Assembly (NCBI RefSeq): GCF_014196305.1
Contig: NZ_JACIDJ010000001.1
Location: 1 to 64,000, forward strand
DNA from: Roseococcus suduntuyensis
Lineage (GTDB): Bacteria > Pseudomonadota > Alphaproteobacteria > Acetobacterales > Acetobacteraceae
Direction: 5' to 3'
Length of the DNA stretch: 64,000 bases
Positions 18,221 to 25,334 of this stretch are shown in pieces. Numbering within the stretch: the first letter of the stretch is position 1; the number at the start of each line of letters is the position of its first letter. The notes beneath the pieces are model-generated. The model worked only from the letters and a program-made list of their open reading frames with translations. It was not told the origin of the DNA and made no database searches. A program made the position numbers and the translations under genes.

Positions 18221-19399
18221 CTACAGAACGCCCGCCGCGCGCATCTCGGCCACCTCCTCGGCGGTGAAGCCGAGTTCGGTGGCGATGTCCGCGCCATCGG
18301 CGCCCGGGGCGCGCAGATCGCCCGCGCCGCCGGGCCGCGCGCCGTCGAGCGTGATGGGCAGGGCCGGCAGCTTCACCGGCCGCCCGTCCGGCAGCGTCAT
18401 GGGCACCAGCCCGTCCGAGCCGTTGAGGTGCGGGTCCTCGAACAGCTCCTCGGGCCTGCCGATGGGGGCGTAGGGCAGGCCCAGCGCCTCGCACTTCGCC
18501 ATCAGCGCTGGCTTGTCATAGGTGCGCAGCACGGCCGCGATGCGCGGGATGGTGCGCGCGCGCTCGGCCACGCGCTGCTGCTTGGTCCGCAGCGTGGGAT
18601 CGGCGGCCAGGTCCTCCAGGCCGAAGGCCACGCAGAAGGCGGGCCAGGAGGTGTCGGTCACCACGCCCACGAAGACCTTCCCGCCATCGGCGGTGTCGAA
18701 GATGTCGTAGACCGGCCAGGCGGGCAGGCGCGTGGACATGGGCGGCGGCGCCTGGCCGGTGATGGCGGTCTGCGCCATGTGCTGCGCCATGAGCAACGCC
18801 ACCGTCTCGAAGAGGCCCGCCTGCACCTGGCCGCCCAGGCCGGTGGCTTCCCGTTCGCGCAGCGCGGCCAGGATGCCGATGACGGCCGACAGCCCGCCCA
18901 TGATGTCAATGACGCTGGAACCGGCGCGCAGCGGCCGCCCCTCCGGCCCCGTCATGTGGGCGAGGCCGCCCATCATCTGCACCACCTCGTCCAGCGCGGT
19001 GCGGTGCTCATAGGGGCCGGGCAGGAAGCCCTTGCCGGAGCAGTAGATCAGGCGCGGGTTGCGGGCAGCCAGCTCCTCCGGGCCGAAGCCCAGCTTGGCC
19101 ATGGCGCCGGGGCGGAAATTCTCCAGCAGCACATCGGCGCGGTCGGTCAGGCGGTGCACCAAAGCGCGGCCGCGCGGGTCCTTCATGTTCACGCAGAGGC
19201 TGCGGCGCCCCCGGCCGAAGGCGGCGTAGAAGCCGATGCCGGAGCCAGTGAGACGGCGCGTGGTGTCGCCCTCCGGCGCGGGTTCCACCTTGATGACCTC
19301 GGCGCCCAGATCGGCCAGGACCATGCCGGCCGTGGGGCCCATGACCATGTGGGTGAACTCGACGACGCGCAGGCCCTTCAGCGGGGTGGGCGTGGTCAT
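18221..19399 (-). CDS. Class III CoA-transferase (CaiB/BaiF family)
   Basis: Class III CoA-transferases move CoA between carboxylic acids through an aspartyl-CoA intermediate. The 392-residue protein has the N-terminal motif LKGLRVVEFTHMVMGP, the LADLGAEVIKVE Rossmann-like segment, and the probable catalytic aspartate D165 in SSVIDIMGGLSAV. The ATG overlaps the stop of the lyase gene by 4 bases. Together with an HMG-CoA-lyase family enzyme and a TRAP transporter, it probably activates an imported 3-hydroxy or methyl-dicarboxylic acid (for example 3-hydroxy-3-methylglutarate or citramalate) that the lyase then splits. That substrate is inferred from context. Confidence 0.9.
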   Translation of the reverse strand: MTTPTPLKGLRVVEFTHMVMGPTAGMVLADLGAEVIKVEPAPEGDTTRRLTGSGIGFYAAFGRGRRSLCVNMKDPRGRALVHRLTDRADVLLENFRPGAMAKLGFGPEELAARNPRLIYCSGKGFLPGPYEHRTALDEVVQMMGGLAHMTGPEGRPLRAGSSVIDIMGGLSAVIGILAALREREATGLGGQVQAGLFETVALLMAQHMAQTAITGQAPPPMSTRLPAWPVYDIFDTADGGKVFVGVVTDTSWPAFCVAFGLEDLAADPTLRTKQQRVAERARTIPRIAAVLRTYDKPALMAKCEALGLPYAPIGRPEELFEDPHLNGSDGLVPMTLPDGRPVKLPALPITLDGARPGGAGDLRAPGADGADIATELGFTAEEVAEMRAAGVL

Positions 19400-20322
19400 G
19401 CCGCGGCCCGCCAGCCGGTGGGGCGGCCGGCACGGGCATAGGCGCCATGCAGCGGTTCGCGGGGCAGCGCCTCGGCCAGGATGGCGCGGGCGGCCAGCAG
19501 CGCGTCGAGGTCCACGCCCGTCCGCAGGCCGAGGGATTCCAGCAGGAACACCAGGTCTTCCGTCACGATGTTGCCCGAAGCGCCCGGCGCGAAGGGGCAG
19601 CCCCCCAGCCCCGCCAGCGCGCCGTCGAAGATGCGGATGCCCTCCTCCACGCCCACCGTCACGTTGGCGAGGCCCAGCCCCATGGTGTCGTGCATGTGCA
19701 GGCTGTCGCAGCGTTCGCCGATCTCGGCGCGCACCGCGCGCAGCAGGCGCCGCACCTGGGCGGGTTGGGCATAGCCCGCCGTGTCGGAGAGGCCCACGCT
19801 GTCGAAGCCCGCCTCGGCCAGCGCCACGGCCATCTCCACCACCTCACGCTCCGGCACCTCGCCCTGGAGGGAGCAGCCGAAGGCGGTGGACAGCCCGGCC
19901 TCCAGGCTGGGTCGCGTGGCGGTGGCCAGCGCCATGACGTGCGCGGCCAGCGCGCGCGCCTCCTCCATCTGCCGTTCGCGCGAGCGGCGGAGGTTGGCCT
20001 GGCTGTGCTTCTCGCTGGCCGACAGCGTCAGCGTGATCTTGTCGGCCCCCGCCGCGACCGCCGCCTCGGCGCCGCGCTTGTTGGGCACCAGCACGGCCAC
20101 ATGCAGTCCGGGCAGGGTCTTGGCAAAGCGCGTCACGGCCTCCGCATCGGCCATCTGCGGCACCAGCGCGGGCGGGACGAAGGAGGCGACCTCGATCTCG
20201 GGCAGGCCCGCCGCGTGCAGCGCCGCGATCCAGCGGCACTTCACCTCGGTGGGCATCACCTGGGACACCATCTGCAACCCGTCGCGCGGGCCGACCTCGC
20301 TGATCGTCACGTCGCGCTGCAT
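19396..20322 (-). CDS. Hydroxymethylglutaryl-CoA lyase family protein
   Basis: This TIM-barrel lyase of the DRE-TIM/HMGL group cleaves a 3-hydroxyacyl-CoA by a retro-Claisen reaction. The 308 residues include EVGPRDGLQ (metal-binding Asp), the HMHDTMGLGLANV motif with both metal histidines, and the HMGL signature GLGGCPFAPGASGN with its catalytic cysteine. True HMG-CoA lyase yields acetyl-CoA and acetoacetate, but citramalyl-CoA lyase-like members look almost identical. A strong ribosome site (AGGAGGAAACAACC) precedes the ATG. It is coupled to the downstream class III CoA-transferase and follows dctM. Confidence 0.9.
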   Translation of the reverse strand: MQRDVTISEVGPRDGLQMVSQVMPTEVKCRWIAALHAAGLPEIEVASFVPPALVPQMADAEAVTRFAKTLPGLHVAVLVPNKRGAEAAVAAGADKITLTLSASEKHSQANLRRSRERQMEEARALAAHVMALATATRPSLEAGLSTAFGCSLQGEVPEREVVEMAVALAEAGFDSVGLSDTAGYAQPAQVRRLLRAVRAEIGERCDSLHMHDTMGLGLANVTVGVEEGIRIFDGALAGLGGCPFAPGASGNIVTEDLVFLLESLGLRTGVDLDALLAARAILAEALPREPLHGAYARAGRPTGWRAAA

Positions 20323-20365
20323 GGTTGTTTCCTCCTGTGCTCGTTGCGTGGCGCCGGCCCCGCTT

Positions 20366-21667
20366 CTACCGCGCCAGGAGGTAATCCGGCAAAGCCGTCA
20401 CCAACCCGGGAAAGACCGTGATCAGCGCCACCGCCAGCACCAGCATGGCGAAGAAAGGCAGCGCAGCCAGCGCGATCTCGGTCTGTTCCTTCCCTGTCAT
20501 GCTCTGCATGACAAACAGGTTGAAGCCGAGCGGCGGCGTGATCTGGCCGATCTCGACCAGCAGGATGATGAAGATGCCGAACCAGATCAGGTCGAACCCG
20601 GCCTGCTGCACCATCGGCACCACCACGCTGGTGGTCAGCACGATCATGGACACGCCATCCAGCGAGGTTCCCAGCAGGATATAGACCACGGTCAGGATGG
20701 CGATGATGGCATAGGGACCGAGCCCCGCACTCGCCACCGCCGCCGCCAGCGCGGCCGGAATGCCCGTCAGCGCCATCGCCTTGGTCAGGAAGGCCGCACC
20801 CGCCAGGATGAACAGGATCATGCAGGAGAGCCGCGTGGCGCCGGCCAGGCTGTCCTTGAAGCCCTGCCAGGTGAGCGAACCGGTCACTGCCGCCAGCACC
20901 AGGCTGCCTGCCACGCCGAAGGCCGCGGCCTCGGTGGCGGTGGCGATCCCGCCCAGCATGGAGCCGATGACAGACAGGATCAGCAGCACGCAGGGAATGA
21001 GCTGCGCCGATTGCCGCAGCTTGTGGCCGAAGCTGGTGGAGGGCTCGGCCGCCGGCTGCTTCTGCGGATTCAGCAGCGCCCAGATCGCGATGTAGGCGCT
21101 GAACAGCACCACCACCATCAGCCCGGGGATGAAGCCCGCGATGAAGATACGCACGATGGAGACCTCGGCCGCCACCGCATAGACCACCATGATGATGGAG
21201 GGCGGCAGCAGCAGCCCCAGCGTGCCGGCGGTGGCCAGGCTACCGATGGCGGTGCGCTGGTCATAGCCGCGCTTCGCCAGCTCCGGCAGGGCAATCTTGC
21301 TGACGGTGGCGCAGGTGGCCGCACTGGACCCGCTGACGCAGCCGAACAGGCCGCAGGCGAAGATGTTCACATGCATCAGCCGCCCGGGCAGGCGCCGCAC
21401 CCAGGGGGCGATGCCGTTGAACAGCTCATTGCTGAGGCGCGTGCGGAACAGGATCTCGCCCATCCATATGAACATGGGGAGGGCGGCCAGGGTCCAACTG
21501 GCCGCGCTTTCCCAATACGCGCCGGCCAGGAACAGCCCCGGCGAGGGGTGCACCAGCGCCATGGCCACATAGCCCGTGGCCGCGAGCCCGAGCGCCACCC
21601 AGACGCCCGACCCCAGCAGGAAGATGAGCAGCACCAGCAGCAGGAGCGCGAGTTCGAGAAGGCCCAT
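20366..21667 (-). CDS. dctM: TRAP transporter large permease DctM
   Basis: This is the 12-helix permease subunit of a tripartite ATP-independent periplasmic transporter driven by a sodium or proton gradient. The 433 residues show the DctM features GLFGCVSGSSAATCATVSKIALPEL, GTLGLLLPPSIIMVVYA and VEIGQITPPLGFNLFVMQ. The ATG at 21667 lies 5 bases after the DctQ gene; the longer upstream frame overlaps dctQ and is a shadow. Part of the operon dctP-dctQ-dctM-lyase-CoA-transferase-MFS. Confidence 0.94.
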   Translation of the reverse strand: MGLLELALLLLVLLIFLLGSGVWVALGLAATGYVAMALVHPSPGLFLAGAYWESAASWTLAALPMFIWMGEILFRTRLSNELFNGIAPWVRRLPGRLMHVNIFACGLFGCVSGSSAATCATVSKIALPELAKRGYDQRTAIGSLATAGTLGLLLPPSIIMVVYAVAAEVSIVRIFIAGFIPGLMVVVLFSAYIAIWALLNPQKQPAAEPSTSFGHKLRQSAQLIPCVLLILSVIGSMLGGIATATEAAAFGVAGSLVLAAVTGSLTWQGFKDSLAGATRLSCMILFILAGAAFLTKAMALTGIPAALAAAVASAGLGPYAIIAILTVVYILLGTSLDGVSMIVLTTSVVVPMVQQAGFDLIWFGIFIILLVEIGQITPPLGFNLFVMQSMTGKEQTEIALAALPFFAMLVLAVALITVFPGLVTALPDYLLAR

Positions 21668-21672
21668 CGCGG

Positions 21673-22200
21673 TCAGGCCGTGTAGTCGTGGGCGGCGGCA
21701 CGCGCCTCGGCCGCGCGTGCATAGCCGGGCTTCTGGCCGCGGATCACGGTCACCCATTCATCAAGGATGGCCACCAGCAGCACCCCCGCGCCGATGGGAA
21801 TGGCAAGTTTTGGCATCCAGAGGGGATAGGCCACGCTGCCCTGCGCCACCTCCTCGATCTCGAGGCTGAACATGGCGTCGTGCCAGCTCCACCAGGTGAT
21901 GTAGGCGACCATGACGGCGGCGATGGTGAGGGCGAAGATCTCCATCACGCGCCGCTTGGGCGGCGGCAGATTCTCCACGAGCAGCCCCACGCGAATGAGT
22001 TCACCCTTCCGGAAGGTCCAGGCCAGGCCCAGGAACCCCACCATCACGCAGAGATAGCCGGTGAGGTCCGTGGCACCCGGGAACTGGATGGCGAACTGGC
22101 GCAGGATCATCTGCGCCATCATCACCAGGAAGATGCCCAGCAGGGCCAGCGCCGCGAGCACGCCACACAAGCCATAGAGGGCATCAAGCGCGCGGCGCAC
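21673..22200 (-). CDS. dctQ: TRAP transporter small permease DctQ
   Basis: The 175-residue subunit has four membrane helices and bridges DctP and DctM. The conserved segment GYLCVMVGFLGLAWTFRKGELIRVG is typical of DctQ. Initiation is at GTG 22200, 6 bases after the dctP stop, with a GAGGGGG purine run very close to the start. The C-terminal tail is Ala/Arg-rich and cytoplasmic. Confidence 0.9.
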   Translation of the reverse strand: MRRALDALYGLCGVLAALALLGIFLVMMAQMILRQFAIQFPGATDLTGYLCVMVGFLGLAWTFRKGELIRVGLLVENLPPPKRRVMEIFALTIAAVMVAYITWWSWHDAMFSLEIEEVAQGSVAYPLWMPKLAIPIGAGVLLVAILDEWVTVIRGQKPGYARAAEARAAAHDYTA

Positions 22201-22206
22201 GCCCCC

Positions 22207-23196
22207 TCAGCTCCGGCCGGCGCGGTAGGCCTGGATGGCGGCCTGCCCGTCGGGGCCCGAGCGCGTCAGCCACTCCTGCACCATCGTGTCGGAGATGCGC
22301 GCCATAGCCTCCAGCATGGCGGGCGAGGCCTGGCTGACATTCATGCCGCGCTGCGCCAGCGTGGCGGCGGCGGCGTCACGCGCCTCCTCGCTCATCCGCC
22401 AGCCGCGCGTCTCGGCGGCGGCGGCGGCGGCACGGACCGCGGCCTGGTCGGCGGCGGAAAGGGCTTCCAGCGCGCGGCGATTCACGAAGACCGCGTTGCG
22501 GGTGAAGGTGAAGCCCACATGGGTGAAGTAGCGCGCGAAATCCCAGGCGCTGCTGTCCACGCCGGTGGCGGCACTCGTCACCATTGCGTTGACCACGCCG
22601 GTGGCGAAGGCCTGCGGCACTTCAGCCGCCTGCACCAGCACGGGGCTTGCGCCCACCAGCGTCGCGAAGCGGTTGGTCATGACGTTGAAGGTGCGCATGC
22701 GGGTGCCGCGCAGGTTCTCCAGCGTCTCGATCGGCGTGTTGGTGTAGAAGCCCGAGGAGGGCCAGGGCACCATGTAGAGCAGCGACAGGCCCTGGCGCTG
22801 GAGACGCGCCTCGATGAAGGGCTTCGTCACCTCGTTCAGGCGGCGGGCATCGGCATAGGTGGGCACCAGCTGCGGGATGCTGTCCACCTCGAAGAACGGG
22901 TCCTCGTTGCCATAGGCCGAGAGCAGGATCTCGCCGAGCTGGACCTGGCCGCTCTGCGTGCCGCGCTTGATCTGCGCCATGGGCAGCAGCGAGGCATTGG
23001 AATGGAGCTGGACGTTCACCCGCCCGCCCGTGGCGGTGGACAGCTCCTCCAGGAAGCTCCGGACGTTGCGCGTGTGGAAGTTGCCGTCCGGATAGGGGGT
23101 GGCCATCTGCCAGCGCGCCTGGGCGGCGGCATCGAGGGCAGGCAGCAGGGGCGCGGCGGCCCCGGCCGCCAGAAGGGCGCGGCGGGTGGTGAGCAT
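22207..23196 (-). CDS. dctP: TRAP transporter substrate-binding protein DctP
   Basis: The protein is a periplasmic solute receptor of 329 residues. An N-terminal twin-arginine-like signal (TTRRALLAAGAAAPLLPAL) ends near AAAQA, so export before or through Tat is likely. The mature part is DctP-like: RWQMATPYPDGNFHTRN at the N-terminus, the arginine-containing RGTRMRTFN segment that clamps carboxylates in this family, and AEVPQAFATGVVNAM. The receptor heads the operon. Its ligand is unknown; the downstream enzymes point to a hydroxylated carboxylic acid. ATG 23196 is preceded by GGGAGAGG. Confidence 0.92.
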   Translation of the reverse strand: MLTTRRALLAAGAAAPLLPALDAAAQARWQMATPYPDGNFHTRNVRSFLEELSTATGGRVNVQLHSNASLLPMAQIKRGTQSGQVQLGEILLSAYGNEDPFFEVDSIPQLVPTYADARRLNEVTKPFIEARLQRQGLSLLYMVPWPSSGFYTNTPIETLENLRGTRMRTFNVMTNRFATLVGASPVLVQAAEVPQAFATGVVNAMVTSAATGVDSSAWDFARYFTHVGFTFTRNAVFVNRRALEALSAADQAAVRAAAAAAETRGWRMSEEARDAAAATLAQRGMNVSQASPAMLEAMARISDTMVQEWLTRSGPDGQAAIQAYRAGRS

Positions 23197-23367
23197 GACG
23201 ATGAGCCTCTCCCATTCGGGCTTTTGATGGGGCGGATCATCACGCGACGGGTGGGCGGCGCGCAAGCCCGCCTTGGGCCGGTCCCCGTGGGGCTTCGCAC
23301 ATCCCTGCCCGCCGAGGCGGCAGAAACCGCGCAGGGTGCACGCGAATCCATGCACCCCGCCCACGGC

Positions 23368-23634
23368 TCAAAGCGGGTAGTCGCGCTCCGGCTCGACACC
23401 GGCGGCTGCGATCAGCTTTCGCAGGCGCATGACCTCGTCACCGCCGACAGAGCCGGAGCCGAGGTGGAAGCTGCCGCGCTCCTCGCCCAGCTTCACGGCC
23501 AGGGCGCCATGTCCGGTGTGGCTGAGCTCCGCGCCCAGTTCTTCCAGGACATGCTCGACCGCGCGCGGGTCGAGGTTGTGGTTCAAGGGGTGGGAAAAGA
23601 TGCCATGCAGCACCTTGCGGTGGCGGTGGTTCAT
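23368..23634 (-). CDS. HicA-like small protein
   Basis: This 88-residue protein begins MNHRHRKVLHGIFSHP and has the layout of a subgroup of HicA/YcfA-like (double-stranded RNA-binding fold) proteins: helix, short strands with LEELGAEL and GALAVKLG, then a C-terminal helix KLIAAAGVEPERDYPL. HicA toxins are mRNA interferases, but the catalytic His that usually lies in a GSHH-type motif is not obvious here, and no HicB antitoxin gene adjoins it. It may therefore be a non-toxin relative. The start was chosen for its AAAGGAG ribosome site 8 bases upstream. Confidence 0.6.
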   Translation of the reverse strand: MNHRHRKVLHGIFSHPLNHNLDPRAVEHVLEELGAELSHTGHGALAVKLGEERGSFHLGSGSVGGDEVMRLRKLIAAAGVEPERDYPL

Positions 23635-23710
23635 GCGGACGCTCCTTTCAAGATCGCCCGCCGAGATCACCACGCCACCCGCCCGCCGTCCTTGCGGCAG
23701 GTCAAAACCC

Positions 23711-24145
23711 TCAGCCCGCGGTGGCGACGTAGCTCTTGAGCGCCTCGGCCTCGTCCTCGGCCTCCGCGATGCGGGCCTTCACGAGGTCACCGATGGAGAC
23801 CATGCCCGCGAGCGTCCCGTCGGCATGCAGCACCGGCAGGTGACGGACCCGGCGGTCGGTCATGAGCTGGAGGGCATCCTGGATGGTGCTGGCCGGTCCC
23901 GCGGTGAAGAGCACCCGCGTCATCAGCTGGCCCGCCGTCATTCGCATCACGGCTTCGCCAAGGGCGGCCAGCGCGCGGACAATGTCGCGTTCGCTGACGA
24001 TGCCCAGCACCTGCTCCCCTTCCAGCACCAGCACCGCGCCGATCCGGTGCTGCGCCAATGTGCGGGTGATGGAGGCGATCGAGTCCCCTGGACGGACGGA
24101 CACCACCTGGCTGCCCTTGGTCTTTAGAACCTGCGCGACGATCAT
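23711..24145 (-). CDS. CBS domain-containing protein
   Basis: The protein has 144 residues consisting almost only of a CBS pair (Bateman module): about 8-65 with IGAVLVLEGEQVLGIVSERDIVRAL and 75-130 with VRHLPVLHADGTLAGMVSIGDLVKARI. Such stand-alone proteins bind adenine nucleotides and regulate partner enzymes or channels. The ATG at 24145 follows GGAGGAGATCTCCAC. A purine-rich leader and about 110 bases separate it from the ctrA-like gene, which is on the same strand. Confidence 0.88.
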   Translation of the reverse strand: MIVAQVLKTKGSQVVSVRPGDSIASITRTLAQHRIGAVLVLEGEQVLGIVSERDIVRALAALGEAVMRMTAGQLMTRVLFTAGPASTIQDALQLMTDRRVRHLPVLHADGTLAGMVSIGDLVKARIAEAEDEAEALKSYVATAG

Positions 24146-24256
24146 GTGGAGATCTCCTCCCACCTTTAGGGGGAGAAGAGTGCGGCCGCGCATGGCCAGG
24201 ATGCAATCTTTTGGTGTGCTGCACCGCAGCGAAGGCGTGCGGTGCAGCGCGCCAGG

Positions 24257-24991
24257 TCAGGCCGCGCTGAGGCGACCATCCCCCAGGCCCGCACGCAGCC
24301 CCGGCATGGCGGGGAGCGGGCTGCTCTCACGGATGATGTAGCCGCGGCCCCAGACCGTGCCGATCACATTGGGCGCGCCGGCCTGCTGGAGCTTCTTGCG
24401 GAGCTTGCAGACGAAGACGTCGATGATCTTGGCGTCCGGCTCGTCCATGCCGCCATAGAGGTGGTCCAGGAAGTTCTCCTTGGACAGCACCGTGCCGCGG
24501 CGCATGAGCAGCAGTTCCAGGATGGCGTATTCCTTGGTGGTCAGGTGGACCGACCGTCCATTTATCGCCACTTCCTTCGCGCTGAGGTCCAGCGAGAGGG
24601 CACCAAGCTGGATGCGCGGCTGGCTGAAGCCCTTGGACCGGCGGATCATCGCCTGCAGCCGTGCCACCAGCTCATCGGGCTCGAAGGGCTTGGACAGGTA
24701 GTCATCCGCGCCGACCGACAGCCCACGGATCTTCGCCTGGGTCCGGCCATTTGCGGAAAGCATGAGCACAGGGGCCTCGATGCGAGCGGCGCGGAACTTC
24801 GCCACCACGTCATAGCCCTCCATGTCGGGCAGCATCAGGTCCACGATGGCGGCGTCGTAGTCATAGAGGCGGGCCAGTTCCAGGGCCTCGGCCCCGCAAT
24901 CCGCCACATCCACGACCATCCGATGCTGCTGGAGCTGAAACGCGATGCCGCGTGCCGCCGACCGGTCATCTTCCACCAGGAGAATTCGCAT
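24257..24991 (-). CDS. CtrA-family response regulator
   Basis: The 244-residue two-domain regulator has a receiver with phosphoacceptor D51 (AAIVDLMLPDMEGY) and the conserved lysine in YLSKPFEPDEL, followed by an OmpR-type winged helix. The DNA-binding half keeps the CtrA signature LYGGMDEPDAKIIDVFVCKLRKKL and TVWGRGYIIRE. The receiver diverges from textbook CtrA (FQLQQHRMVVDVADCG in place of the usual alpha-1/beta-2 region), so it may be the cell-cycle master regulator of this lineage or a paralog. The C-terminal 25 residues are an Ala/Gly-rich tail. GGAG lies 8 bases before the ATG. Two GANTC sites and a CtrA-like half-site lie upstream. Confidence 0.9.
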   Translation of the reverse strand: MRILLVEDDRSAARGIAFQLQQHRMVVDVADCGAEALELARLYDYDAAIVDLMLPDMEGYDVVAKFRAARIEAPVLMLSANGRTQAKIRGLSVGADDYLSKPFEPDELVARLQAMIRRSKGFSQPRIQLGALSLDLSAKEVAINGRSVHLTTKEYAILELLLMRRGTVLSKENFLDHLYGGMDEPDAKIIDVFVCKLRKKLQQAGAPNVIGTVWGRGYIIRESSPLPAMPGLRAGLGDGRLSAA

Positions 24992-25260
24992 CCGTCCATC
25001 TCCACACGTTTTGCGTGCAGAGATTTACCACCGGAAGGTGTAGGCGGCTAGGGTGAATCGACATTTTCTGTGTATTTAAAAGAAAATTTTTCACATTTAG
25101 AGATTTTTTGGCTCAATTCGACCGCCTTAATGCCTCCCCGGCAGGCCCTGCGGCCCCTGAACCCCATTTCGTATCATCAATTGGACAGACGCTGATAGAG
25201 TCTCGAATTGATGGATTCGCGCACCGAAATTAAGCGCTGACTCGGCATCGCGCGACCATG
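24992..25260 (-). promoter_or_regulatory. Upstream region of the ctrA-like gene
   Basis: This is about 270 bases of A+T-rich DNA with no gene. It holds TTAA-N7-TTTT at 25076-25090, a near match to the CtrA box TTAA-N7-TTAA, and two GANTC sites at 25055-25059 (GAATC) and 25214-25218 (GATTC). A widely spaced inverted repeat (TCAATTCGA near 25113, TCGAATTGA near 25203) flanks the central part. A TTGAGC hexamer near 25110 on the gene strand could be a -35 element, but no good -10 is clear. CtrA autoregulation and CcrM-sensitive transcription are established for Caulobacter; here both are inferred. Confidence 0.5.
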
Positions 25261-25290
25261 AAAAAAGGGGCGAGCCTCACGGCCCGCCCC
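25261..25290 (-). terminator. Rho-independent terminator of rpsA
   Basis: On the rpsA strand, GGGGCGGGCC pairs with GGCTCGCCCC (one G-U pair) around a GTGA loop and is followed at once by six T. It lies about 45 bases after the rpsA stop and is a textbook intrinsic terminator. Confidence 0.93.
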
Positions 25291-25334
25291 CTGCATTCCC
25301 GTGCGCCCCTCCCTCGCGGGTGGGGCGCCGTGTC

